Assembly (NCBI RefSeq): GCF_000585395.1
Contig: NZ_KK073875.1
Location: forward strand, 2,964,177-3,028,176
Length of the DNA: 64,000 bases
DNA from: Saccharibacillus sacchari DSM 19268
Lineage (GTDB): Bacteria > Bacillota > Bacilli > Paenibacillales > Paenibacillaceae
Direction of reading: 5' to 3'
This document shows positions 43,141-50,959 of this stretch, piece after piece (the stretch's first letter is position 1; each line of letters starts with the position of its first letter). The notes beneath the pieces are model-generated. The model ran no database searches, was not told where the DNA came from, and worked only from the letters and a program-made list of their open reading frames with translations. The position numbers and the translations under genes are program-made.

Positions 43141-44679
43141 TTATTCTTTGATGCGTTCCAGCGGATCGGTCGCCGGGCCTTCGAGAACTTCGCCCGTGTA
43201 CGAGAAGCGGGAGCCGTGGCACGGGCAGTCCCATGAACGCTCGGCTTCGTTCCAGGCCGTCTCGCAGCCCATATGGGTGCATGTCGTATCGACGAGGAAC
43301 AACTCGCCTTTCGGGTCGCGGTAAGCGCCGACTTTTTTGCCGTTATGACGAACCATTCCGCCTTCGTCCGGCTCCAGACTGTCGATTTTCTCGTGCGCGC
43401 CGGCAAACTTGCCCGCGATCAGTTCTTTTGCCATTTTCACGCCGGTCGCCAGGTTCTGCGCCAAGCTCTTGTCGTTGAAGCGTCCCGGATTGAACGTTTC
43501 CATATGCGGATTCGAGCGGCGAAGGACGTTGTCGCGCAGCAGCAGTCCGGCGAACGTGCCGTTGGTCATGCCCCACTTATTGAATCCGGTCGCGATGAAC
43601 GCGAACGGGTAGTCCGCCGACAACGGTCCGATATAAGGGATTTTGTCCAATGTAGTAATGTCCTGCGCCGACCAACGGAACGGAATTTCGCGCGAACCGA
43701 ACGTTTTGCCCGCGAATTTTTCCAACTCCAGGTAGTGGTCGAAGGTATTGTCGCTTTTGCCCGGCACGTGATTTTCGCCGCCGACGATCAGCACTTCTTC
43801 GCCTTCGAACGTCGCGGAACGGATCGAGCGCTTTTCGTCGTCGATATTCAGGTACATGCCGCCGTGGAAGGTCGTTTCAGGCTTGACCACCAGAGCGTAC
43901 GAGCGTTCGACGTTCAGGCGCGAGAAGTAACCGGCCGGCACGTTCCAGAACGGATAATGCGTCGTGACGATCATCTCGTTGCAGTTGATTTGCAGCTCCG
44001 CGTCGATCGTGTAGGCTTTGATCGGCTTGCCGTAGACCGCGCCTTCGATCGTCGTGTTTTCGTAGATCAAGCCGCCGTTTTCGATGAATTTCTCCACCAG
44101 GAACTTCAGGTATTTGATCGGGTTGAACTGGGCTTGTCCCGGCATGGAGATAGCCCCGATCGCGTCGACCGGAATCGGAAGCGAATCGTGCCATTGCCCC
44201 GGAATGCCGAGTTCCTGATAAGCGTCGAACTCTTTGCGCAGATCGTCCAGCTTGTCTTCCTGATTGGTGTACAAATAAGCCGTTTCTTCTTTGAAATCGC
44301 AGTCGATGCCGTGCGTCTCCACCATCTCGCGGATAAAGCGCAGTCCTTCCATGTTGGCTTCGTAGTACGATCTCGGGATCTCGGGGCGGAAATTGCTCAG
44401 CAATTCGCTGTAAATCAAGCCGTGCTGCGCCGAAATTTTGGCTGTCGTGAAGCCGGTCGTGCCGCTCAGAATCTCGCTGGCATCGACCAGGGCGACTTTA
44501 TAGCCTTCCAGAGAAAGCAGGTAGGCAGTCGTCACGCCGGCGATGCCCGCACCGATTACGGCTGCGTCTACTTTGATCTCTTCTTTTAGCTCGGGGAAGG
44601 TAGGTAGCGTTGTAACGGATCTCCACATGGAACGGGGATACCTCGGAAGTTCGGATGGAACGTTGAATTTTTCGCTCAT
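43141..44679 (-). CDS. FAD-dependent oxidoreductase with C-terminal Rieske domain (YhfW-like)
   Basis: A 512-residue two-domain protein. Residues about 35-400 are a DAO-type FAD oxidoreductase (G-A-G-I-A-G near 43; G-x-x-x-W-G-M near 385). Residues about 425-512 form a Rieske 2Fe-2S domain with C-T-H-M-G-C near 470 and C-P-C-H-G near 487, ligands complete. B. subtilis YhfW has the same architecture and no firmly known substrate. Monocistronic with its own terminator. Confidence 0.9.
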   Translation of the reverse strand: MSEKFNVPSELPRYPRSMWRSVTTLPTFPELKEEIKVDAAVIGAGIAGVTTAYLLSLEGYKVALVDASEILSGTTGFTTAKISAQHGLIYSELLSNFRPEIPRSYYEANMEGLRFIREMVETHGIDCDFKEETAYLYTNQEDKLDDLRKEFDAYQELGIPGQWHDSLPIPVDAIGAISMPGQAQFNPIKYLKFLVEKFIENGGLIYENTTIEGAVYGKPIKAYTIDAELQINCNEMIVTTHYPFWNVPAGYFSRLNVERSYALVVKPETTFHGGMYLNIDDEKRSIRSATFEGEEVLIVGGENHVPGKSDNTFDHYLELEKFAGKTFGSREIPFRWSAQDITTLDKIPYIGPLSADYPFAFIATGFNKWGMTNGTFAGLLLRDNVLRRSNPHMETFNPGRFNDKSLAQNLATGVKMAKELIAGKFAGAHEKIDSLEPDEGGMVRHNGKKVGAYRDPKGELFLVDTTCTHMGCETAWNEAERSWDCPCHGSRFSYTGEVLEGPATDPLERIKE

Positions 44680-44800
44680 GACGGTTCGGCCTCCTCAGGT
44701 TCGCTTCGTGATAGTTGAACTCTACCTTTCTTATTTACCACTCCGGCGAATTCAGAAACGAAGCAAAGGATCGACTTGAGAGAGGCGGAGGCGTATATCC

Positions 44801-44906
44801 AGTACCTTATCAACTCTTAATCATAGGATTATGTTCGCCTGAAGCCCACACGCTTTAGGTGGGTTTCAGGCGAACATAACCTTACTTTTAGCGTTGATAA
44901 GGTACT
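44801..44906. repeat. 106-bp nested inverted repeat
   Basis: Outer arms AGTACCTTATCAAC and GTTGATAAGGTACT are perfect 14-base complements; inner arms TTATGTTCGCCTGAA and TTCAGGCGAACATAA plus CCCAC/GTGGG form a second stem with a 9-base loop. It could be a tiny MITE-like element or a long hairpin RNA. It has no coding potential. Confidence 0.85.
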
Positions 44907-44920
44907 AGGAGAAAAAAAGC

Positions 44921-44950
44921 TTGCCATCCGGCGCAGCACGCAGTTAAGAT
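44921..44950 (+). promoter_or_regulatory. Candidate promoter of the ABC-F leader transcript
   Basis: TTGCCA (44921-44926) and TAAGAT (44945-44950) are 18 bases apart, about 15-20 bases before an AAGGAGGTGA ribosome site. Confidence 0.5.
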
Positions 44951-44982
44951 GAACCCATACGACGACAAGGAGGTGAGATAGG

Positions 44983-45234
44983 ATGCGACAAAAAGAATCG
45001 CTTGCAAGTTTATTTGTAGTGCTTAATCAGTTGCCGACGGCACTGAGCGGCATTGTTCATTCCGTGATGCATAACGGGATCAGTCTGTCCAAATTTGAGC
45101 TTGCAGCGCTGAAATTTGTGAAGGGCACCCGTCTGTCCACAATTCGGAATGAACAGCGAAATGTCGCTCCTGTCTCGCATCTGCGGATTGGGTCAGCGCT
45201 TTTCGCGCGGCCGCTTTGTTTTCCGCAGCCTTGA
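44983..45234 (+). CDS. 83-codon upstream open frame in ABC-F leader
   Basis: An 83-residue frame preceded by AAGGAGGTGA, one of the strongest ribosome sites in the window, spaced seven bases from the ATG. The first 45 residues are amphipathic/hydrophobic and the tail is basic. I do not recognise a family. Its place before hairpins and a terminator ahead of an ABC-F gene suggests a regulatory leader ORF (translated to sense ribosome state) or a small orphan protein. Codon use is not distinctive. Confidence 0.5.
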   Translation: MRQKESLASLFVVLNQLPTALSGIVHSVMHNGISLSKFELAALKFVKGTRLSTIRNEQRNVAPVSHLRIGSALFARPLCFPQP

Positions 45235-45439
45235 CCTTTTGAGAACCCGACGGGTTCCGTCGTAAAAAGGTCCGGCATGCCGGGCCGCGCGTATGGGTGC
45301 AAGATCTAATCTAATCATTCGAGGCCGTAAGGGACATTTCCCTTGCGGTCTTTTTGCGTATTTGTTTTTCCACAGCCTGTTTGGCAGCCGCCGGGAAATG
45401 TCCCGAAAACTCGCATCGCGTACCCAATTTCAAAAATAA
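45233..45439 (+). promoter_or_regulatory. Attenuator-like leader of the ABC-F gene
   Basis: Three structures occur after the upstream ORF: a hairpin at 45233-45272 (GACCTTTT...AAAAAGGTC with inner GAACCC/GGGTTC), a palindrome CCGGCATGCCGG, and a terminator at 45323-45355 (GGCCGTAAGGGA / TCCCTTGCGGTC, TTTTT). The terminator contains GGGACATTTCCC (45331-45342), exactly complementary to GGGAAATGTCCC at 45393-45404, so an alternative, terminator-breaking stem is possible. A second short frame (45293-45439, 48 residues) crosses both arms. Confidence 0.65.
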
Positions 45440-45457
45440 CTCTTAACGAGAGGATGA

Positions 45458-47389
45458 ATGAAGATGTTAATGATCGGCTGTCATCAGGTGAAAAAGTATT
45501 ACGGGGCACAGGAAGTGCTCAGCGAGGTGTCGTTCGATGTGTATGACGGAGAAAAGGTCGGGCTGCTCGGCGGCAACGGCGCAGGCAAATCAACGTTGTT
45601 CCGCCTGTTATCCGGGCTGGAGACGCCGGATGAAGGCACGGTATCGCTGCGCCGCGGCGCGACCGTAGGCGTGTTGGATCAGATCCCGGACTACGGTCAG
45701 CGAAGCGTGGGCGATGTGCTGTTGGATGTCTTTGCGCAAGTGCTGGCTCTGCAAGAACGGCAGCGCGAGCTGGAGACGGGGATGGGATCAGCGGAAGGGG
45801 CTGCGCTTGACCGACTGCTGCGCGAGTATGGGGAGGCTCAGGAAGCATTCGAGCGTGCCGGAGGTTACGAGATTCCGGCGAAGGTTGATGCGGTCGCATC
45901 CGGCCTCGGTATTCCGGCAGAGCAGCGAGCCCGGCCTTTTGCCGAATTATCGGGCGGGGAGAAGACCAAAGTCTCGCTTGCGGCTCTGCTGTTGGGCGAA
46001 GCGGATCTGCTGCTGCTCGACGAGCCGACCAACCATTTGGATATGGAAGCGGCAGCGTGGCTGGAGGGATTCATTCGCGAATCGCCCGCGACGATTATCG
46101 TGGTCTCGCACGACCGCTATTTCCTCACGCAGACGGTTGGGAAGGTTGTGGAGCTGGAGGATGGAGAAGCAACGGTCTACCCGTTCGGATACACGCAATA
46201 CCGCGAAGAGAAAGAAGCTCGTTTGCTGCGGCAATTCGAGGAATATAAGGAGCAGCAGAAAGTCATCAAGCAGATGAAAGAGGCGATCAAGCGGTTGATC
46301 GAGTGGGGCAAGCAGGGCGACAATCCGAAGTTTTTCCGTAAAGCCGCTTCGCTGCAAAAAGCGTTGGATCGGATGGAAAAGGTCAAGCGTCCCGTGCTGG
46401 AGCGAGCTGCGATCGGACTGGCACTGGAGACCGACGGACGAACGGGCGAAGATGTATTGACGCTCGAAGGCGTTCATAAAGCATATGGGTCACGCATACT
46501 GCTGCGCGAGGCTCGCGGTCTGCTGCGTTACGGGGAACGCGCCGTCTTGATCGGCGGCAACGGTGCGGGCAAAACAACGTTGATGCGCATGGTATTGGGG
46601 CAAGAAAAGCCGGATGACGGCGATCTGCGTCTGGGTTCGCGCGTACGCGTAGGTTATCTGGCTCAGGAGGAAGCGCCGCCGGAAAATCGCACGAGCGTGC
46701 TGGATTACTACAAGGAACAGGCCGCGATGGAAGAAGGCGAGTCCCGCAGTCGTCTGGCTCAATTTTTATTTTACGGAAAAGACGTGTTCAAGCCCGTTGC
46801 CGGACTGTCCGGCGGGGAATGGAGCCGATTGCGGCTGGCCGTGTTGATGCGCCAGAAGCCCAACCTGCTGCTGCTCGACGAACCGACCAACCATCTCGAT
46901 ATCGCTTCGCGCGAAGCGCTGGAGGAGGCGTTGGAGGAATACGACGGCACCATTCTGGCCGTGTCTCACGACCGCTTCTTTATCAATCGAATCGCGCAGC
47001 GGGTTTGGGCGTTGGAGGGCGGAGAGCTTCGCGCCACGCTTGGCGGATATGAGGAGTATCGGGAAGAGCGGAAGAAAGCGGAGAAGCTGGCCGAGGCCAA
47101 AAAGGCGAAAGACCCCTTTTCCGGAAAAGAGCAAGCGCCAAAAACAGGCTCCAAGCCGAAAACGCGGTCAGGCGATTCAAAAATGCCCCAAAATCGCGTT
47201 ATCAGGCGCGATCCCGCGAAGCTGGAACAAGAGATCTCCGAGTTGGAAGCGCGTGCCGCGGAGTTGGGAGAAGCGCTGGCCGATCCGGTTCACGCGCTGG
47301 ATGCCCGGCAGCTCAGCGAATGGTTGGCGGAAAAAGAAGAGGCGGAAGCGCGCATCGACGTTTTGATGGAGGAGTGGGCAAGGTGTTGA
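45458..47389 (+). CDS. ABC-F family ATPase, possible ribosome-protection protein
   Basis: A 643-residue soluble protein with two ABC domains and no membrane segments. Domain 1: Walker A G-G-N-G-A-G-K-S near 42, L-S-G-G-E near 166, D-E-P-T-N-H near 188. Domain 2: G-G-N-G-A-G-K-T near 366, L-S-G-G-E near 450, D-E-P-T-N-H near 472. A charged interdomain linker (about 240-320) with the N-P-K-F-F-R-K motif and a C-terminal coiled coil follow. ABC-F proteins act on the ribosomal E/P site; several give antibiotic resistance and are controlled by leader attenuation, as the upstream structures suggest here. Resistance itself is inference. Confidence 0.88.
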   Translation: MKMLMIGCHQVKKYYGAQEVLSEVSFDVYDGEKVGLLGGNGAGKSTLFRLLSGLETPDEGTVSLRRGATVGVLDQIPDYGQRSVGDVLLDVFAQVLALQERQRELETGMGSAEGAALDRLLREYGEAQEAFERAGGYEIPAKVDAVASGLGIPAEQRARPFAELSGGEKTKVSLAALLLGEADLLLLDEPTNHLDMEAAAWLEGFIRESPATIIVVSHDRYFLTQTVGKVVELEDGEATVYPFGYTQYREEKEARLLRQFEEYKEQQKVIKQMKEAIKRLIEWGKQGDNPKFFRKAASLQKALDRMEKVKRPVLERAAIGLALETDGRTGEDVLTLEGVHKAYGSRILLREARGLLRYGERAVLIGGNGAGKTTLMRMVLGQEKPDDGDLRLGSRVRVGYLAQEEAPPENRTSVLDYYKEQAAMEEGESRSRLAQFLFYGKDVFKPVAGLSGGEWSRLRLAVLMRQKPNLLLLDEPTNHLDIASREALEEALEEYDGTILAVSHDRFFINRIAQRVWALEGGELRATLGGYEEYREERKKAEKLAEAKKAKDPFSGKEQAPKTGSKPKTRSGDSKMPQNRVIRRDPAKLEQEISELEARAAELGEALADPVHALDARQLSEWLAEKEEAEARIDVLMEEWARC

Positions 47390-47577
47390 AAAAGATTCAT
47401 GCGCTTATTCAGGATATTGAGCGGAATGGATATTCGGGGATCGGAAAGCCGGAGCCGCTTCGCCACGAATTATCGGGATTTTGGAGTCGTCGCATCACGG
47501 ATAAGGACCATCTGATTTATAGGGTCGATGAAGGAAGCATTTATATCATTGGCTGCAAAGAGCATTACGGGGATTAA
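47383..47577 (+). pseudogene. 5'-truncated YoeB-family toxin remnant
   Basis: Sixty-four codons from GTG 47383 match the C-terminal three quarters of Txe/YoeB mRNA-interferase toxins: K-I-x-x-L-I-Q-D-I near residue 6, G-K-P-E-P-L, L-S-G-F-W-S-R-R-I and C-K-E-H-Y at the end. The catalytic Glu, Arg and terminal His-Tyr are kept. The first approximately 20 residues (strand one) are missing and replaced upstream by the end of the ABC-F frame, which it overlaps by seven bases; no YefM antitoxin lies near. A GGAGGAG site precedes the GTG, so a short product could still be made. Confidence 0.72.
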
Positions 47578-47580
47578 CCT

Positions 47581-47622
47581 GTACCGACCGAACGATTCGC
47601 GTTCGGTCGGTATTTGCTTTTT
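47581..47622 (+). terminator. Terminator after ABC-F/yoeB remnant
   Basis: TACCGACCGAACG pairs with CGTTCGGTCGGTA, followed by TTTGCTTTTTT. Confidence 0.85.
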
Positions 47623-47698
47623 TGACAAAAGGGACTGCTGCTTCGCTGTCGAAATGGTTTGAAGACAGATAAAGACAAAGCGCGAAGGAGACCTGCAT

Positions 47699-48730
47699 AT
47701 GGATAGCGTGACCAAGAGAAGAATGAGCGAAGACGAATTGCAGCGAATCGCTCAAGCGAATTTCGGCTGCGGATGCGTGCGTTCGCAAGAGCTGGGAGAG
47801 GGATGGGCCAATTCGGCGTATGTGCTCGATCTGGAGGACGGACGTTCGGCGGTGCTCAAAGCAGCAGCCGAGTCGGAGGAAGGGCGAATGCGCTGCGAAC
47901 GGGGACTCATGCGGACGGAAGTCGAGGTCATGCGCAGAGTGAAGTCGCTCGGAACCGTACCGCTGCCTGACATCCATGCGTATGACGCGTCGAAAACGAT
48001 CGTGCCGTGCGAATACTTTTTGATGGAAAAACTAAGCGGCGTCTCCTACGATAAGATTCGCGAAGAGATGCCCGAACAGGAAAAAGAGATCATCGACAGG
48101 GAGCTCGGCGGTTATTTTCGGCAGATTCATTCGGTTACCGGAACGGAGTTCGGCTATTATTTGCCCAATGCGATCAACTCGCCGGCTTGGGATGAAGCGT
48201 TTATCGGTCTGATGCGCGACGTGATGCAGGACGGAAAAGACGCCGGGATCGAACTGCCGATGAGCTACGAGGATCTGGACTCGCAGTTGGAAAAGCATCG
48301 GGCAGCGCTGCGCGAAGTGAAGACGCCGCGACTGATCCATTGGGATTCCTGGTCGGGCAACGTGTTCGTCAAAAACGGGCACGTCGAAAGCCTGATCGAT
48401 TTCGAACGCGCGCTCTGGGCCGATCCGCTGATGGAATACGGCTTCGGAAAATTCGGCTACTCGCCCGTTTTCGAACAAGCCTATGCCGAAGCAGATACGC
48501 GGATCGTCGATGCGGCTCAGAAGGCGGACTCGGCTGTAGCCGGGACTTCTTTGCCGGAAGGAAGCGAATCTTCGCAAAAAATTCGCCGGGCGTTGTATCC
48601 TCTGTACCTCGATCTGGTCATGCGGGTGGAATGCTATTACCGCGGCTTCGGCGAAGAGCATACGCAGTGGGCGCAAACCAATCTCCAAGACGGCTGGGAA
48701 CGCTTTTTGCGCGCGACCCAAGTTGGTTGA
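47699..48730 (+). CDS. Aminoglycoside-phosphotransferase-fold kinase
   Basis: A 343-residue APH/choline-kinase-fold protein. The catalytic loop reads I-H-W-D-S-W-S-G-N near residue 212, a variant of H-G-D-x-x-x-x-N; the Mg-binding motif is D-F-E rather than D-F-G near 230. A Lys in V-L-K-A-A near 58 should bind ATP. AAGGAG lies eight bases before the ATG. Substrate unknown; the fold covers antibiotics, sugars and fructosamines, so resistance should not be assumed. Confidence 0.8.
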   Translation: MDSVTKRRMSEDELQRIAQANFGCGCVRSQELGEGWANSAYVLDLEDGRSAVLKAAAESEEGRMRCERGLMRTEVEVMRRVKSLGTVPLPDIHAYDASKTIVPCEYFLMEKLSGVSYDKIREEMPEQEKEIIDRELGGYFRQIHSVTGTEFGYYLPNAINSPAWDEAFIGLMRDVMQDGKDAGIELPMSYEDLDSQLEKHRAALREVKTPRLIHWDSWSGNVFVKNGHVESLIDFERALWADPLMEYGFGKFGYSPVFEQAYAEADTRIVDAAQKADSAVAGTSLPEGSESSQKIRRALYPLYLDLVMRVECYYRGFGEEHTQWAQTNLQDGWERFLRATQVG

Positions 48731-48808
48731 CCGACCGCGTTAAAATAGGCGAAGATGAACAGGAAGGCTTTTTTACCCGAAAACAGACAAACGGAGGCGA
48801 ATGGACGA

Positions 48809-49747
48809 ATGGAATATCGGAGACTTGGCGGGACAGGGCTTAAAGTGAGCGAAATCAGTTTGGGCAGTTGGCTGACGTACGGCGGATACGTGGAACGCGA
48901 AAACGCGGTCAACTCGATCCATGCGGCGTATGACGAAGGGATCAACTTTTTCGATACGGCCAATGTGTACGAGCGCGGCGAAGCGGAGAAAGTCGTGGGC
49001 GAAGCGTTGAAGCGTTATCCGCGCGAATCCTACGTGCTGGCGACCAAAGTATTCGGCAAAATGGGCGACGGTCCCAACGATTCCGGCTTGTCGCGCAAAC
49101 ATATCGTGGAGCAGTGCAATGCCAGTTTGTCGCGGCTCGGTCACGATTATATCGATCTCTATTATTGCCATCGCCACCATGCCGAGACTCCGGTCTACGA
49201 GACGCTTCGCGCGCTCGACGATCTGGTGCGTCAAGGCAAAGTGCTGTATATCGGCGTGAGCCAATGGACCGCGGCGCAGATCGAAGAAGCGCTCGGCACG
49301 GCGGACCGTTATTTGCTGGACCGCATCGTAGTGAACCAGCCTGTCTACAATATGTTCGATCGCTACATCGAGCAGGAGATCATTCCGCTCGGCGAACGCA
49401 AAGGCGTCGGTCAGGTCGTGTACTCGCCGCTGGCTCAAGGTCTGTTGACCGGGAAATACAAACCGGGCGCGGCCGCGCCGCAGGACAGCCGCGCGGCCAA
49501 GCTGGGCTGGAGCGAAGAGAAGCTCAACCAAGACCGGATCGCCAAAGTAGGCGAGTTGTCGAAGATCGCGGACGAATTGGGCATCAAGGTGAGCCAATTG
49601 GCGATTGCCTGGATTCTGCGTCAGCCGAACGTGGCCAGCGCGCTTGTAGGCGCAAGCCGTCCGGAGCAGGTTAAGGAAAATGCTTCGGCTTCGGGGATCA
49701 AGCTGGATGCGGGCGTGCTCGAGCGAATCGAGAAAATTCTAATGTAA
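48809..49747 (+). CDS. Aldo/keto reductase (YghZ/Kv-beta-like)
   Basis: A 312-residue AKR barrel, NADPH-dependent carbonyl reductase. The tetrad is visible: Asp in F-D-T-A, Tyr in V-Y-E-R near residue 55, Lys in A-T-K-V near 80 and His in Y-Y-C-H near 125. I start at ATG 48809 (M-E-Y-R-R-L) after GGAGG, not at the longer frame from 48755, since homologues begin there. Subfamily and substrate are not determined. Confidence 0.88.
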   Translation: MEYRRLGGTGLKVSEISLGSWLTYGGYVERENAVNSIHAAYDEGINFFDTANVYERGEAEKVVGEALKRYPRESYVLATKVFGKMGDGPNDSGLSRKHIVEQCNASLSRLGHDYIDLYYCHRHHAETPVYETLRALDDLVRQGKVLYIGVSQWTAAQIEEALGTADRYLLDRIVVNQPVYNMFDRYIEQEIIPLGERKGVGQVVYSPLAQGLLTGKYKPGAAAPQDSRAAKLGWSEEKLNQDRIAKVGELSKIADELGIKVSQLAIAWILRQPNVASALVGASRPEQVKENASASGIKLDAGVLERIEKILM

Positions 49748-49771
49748 GAGTGAACCTTGTCCAAAACTCCT

Positions 49772-49826
49772 AATGTAACTGGAGTCGTCTCGCTTCCCCC
49801 GCCGAAGTAACTTTCTTGGCACACTG
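49772..49826. repeat. Remnant of the MITE-like element's right end
   Basis: GTCTCGCTTCCCCCGCCGAAGTAACTTT (given as GTCTCGCTTCCCCC then CGCCGAAGTAACTTT) matches 11095-11125 of the element at 10858-11149 almost base for base, and CACACT follows at similar spacing. The rest of the element is absent. Confidence 0.6.
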
Positions 49827-49861
49827 ACTGCTTACAAACTAGCAATCATAGAGGGTATATC

Positions 49862-49897
49862 AGGCGCCGATCGCGAGTAATGCGATCGGCGCTTTTC
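49862..49897 (+). terminator. Terminator after aldo/keto reductase gene
   Basis: GCGCCGATCGC pairs with GCGATCGGCGC, followed by TTTTC. Confidence 0.75.
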
Positions 49898-50015
49898 GGC
49901 GTGAATAAAGTTCGAAAAATTTTGTTGCGAAATGCGGCAAATCGCTATTATTTGTTGGCGCTTATTTCACGATATATTGGATTGTAAGTATTATGATGTA
50001 TTGGGGATACGACAA

Positions 50016-50648
50016 ATGGCGACCGAGCCGACTCGACAAACTACTTTTCAACCTTCGTCCCTGGCCCGAATGAATTTATGGCACGACACGACCCTAAACG
50101 CCGTGTATCTGCTCGGCAGTTTGCTTTTTTTGGCGGGAGAAATGCAAACCGGAAGCATGCTTTTTATCGCCGGGAGCGTAGCCTCCTTACTGCGACTGTC
50201 GGCGTTCCGAGTCCGGCATTTTGAACCGGGAATGCTGCATGAAGTTTTGCCGCTGCTGCTTTATTTGGTCGGATCGTGCTTTTACTACGTGCGGGATGTT
50301 CCGGCGGGAACTTTTCTTTTCATTGCAGGCAGCGCGTACGTATTGGCGTCTCGGATCGTATCCGTTGTCCGCAAACGCGAGATCGGTCAGCTCACGGCTT
50401 TGATTCCGCTTGCTCTGTCCCTGCTCGGCTGCTTCTTTTTCTTGAGCAGCGTGCGAATCTTCGGCACTTTGCTGTTCATCGCCAGTAATGCGATACTGCT
50501 GCATCGGTCGCTGCACCTGTTGGAAGAAGCGTACTCGGCGGCATCGCCCGAAGATGAGTTTGCTGAAGAAACAGGTGCCGAATTGCAAGATGCGCCGGAT
50601 TGGGTAACCCTGCCCGCTATGGAGACGATGGCTCAACTCCATCAATAA
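50016..50648 (+). CDS. YrhK-like small membrane protein
   Basis: A 210-residue protein with about six hydrophobic segments arranged as two YrhK-type repeats (each with L-x-x-x-x-Y-L-x-G-S-x-x-F and a later G-S-x-x-x-L/F), and a hydrophilic acidic C-terminal tail (about 175-210). I use ATG 50016 (M-A-T-E-P-T) after TTGGGGAT; a longer frame from 49932 runs through promoter-like sequence and a further ATG at 50070 is possible. Function unknown. Confidence 0.7.
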   Translation: MATEPTRQTTFQPSSLARMNLWHDTTLNAVYLLGSLLFLAGEMQTGSMLFIAGSVASLLRLSAFRVRHFEPGMLHEVLPLLLYLVGSCFYYVRDVPAGTFLFIAGSAYVLASRIVSVVRKREIGQLTALIPLALSLLGCFFFLSSVRIFGTLLFIASNAILLHRSLHLLEEAYSAASPEDEFAEETGAELQDAPDWVTLPAMETMAQLHQ

Positions 50649-50662
50649 TAGAAAAATGCGTC

Positions 50663-50698
50663 AAGCATGCCGAATCGTTTTTCCGGCATGCTTTTTTG
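50663..50698 (+). terminator. Terminator after YrhK-like gene
   Basis: AAGCATGCCG and CGGCATGCTT form a ten-base stem, followed by TTTTTT. The remainder of the gap to 50959 carries a promoter and no gene. Confidence 0.85.
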
Positions 50699-50773
50699 AT
50701 TCCGCATTCGGCCTTGCATATGTCAGCAAAGTCTTAAGAACCTGAAGAATCGTTTAATTTTCCCTCAACTGCG

Positions 50774-50803
50774 TTGCTTAGACAGGCGCTCAATAGGTAT
50801 AAT
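50774..50803 (+). promoter_or_regulatory. Promoter of MBOAT-SGNH operon
   Basis: TTGCTT (50774-50779) and TATAAT (50798-50803) are 18 bases apart, giving a 5' leader of about 150 bases before the GTG start. Confidence 0.6.
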
Positions 50804-50959
50804 GGGCGTTGTGCCGAAAAGGTGGATGGGGACTTGCCACACGCGCCCCGCTTGCGTTTTGGCTTGAAGTTCGTGATTTGTAAAAGGTAAATCTCGCAAT
50901 CGCAGCTTTTGCGTACCCGCCTCTGGCGGACCTGCGGGACCAAGAGAGGAAGGGAAGAC

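Noticed and set aside
47699..48730. Antibiotic-resistance aminoglycoside phosphotransferase
   Set aside because: Fold is right but catalytic and metal motifs are variant (H-W-D, D-F-E) and the fold includes many metabolic kinases; no resistance claim can be supported.
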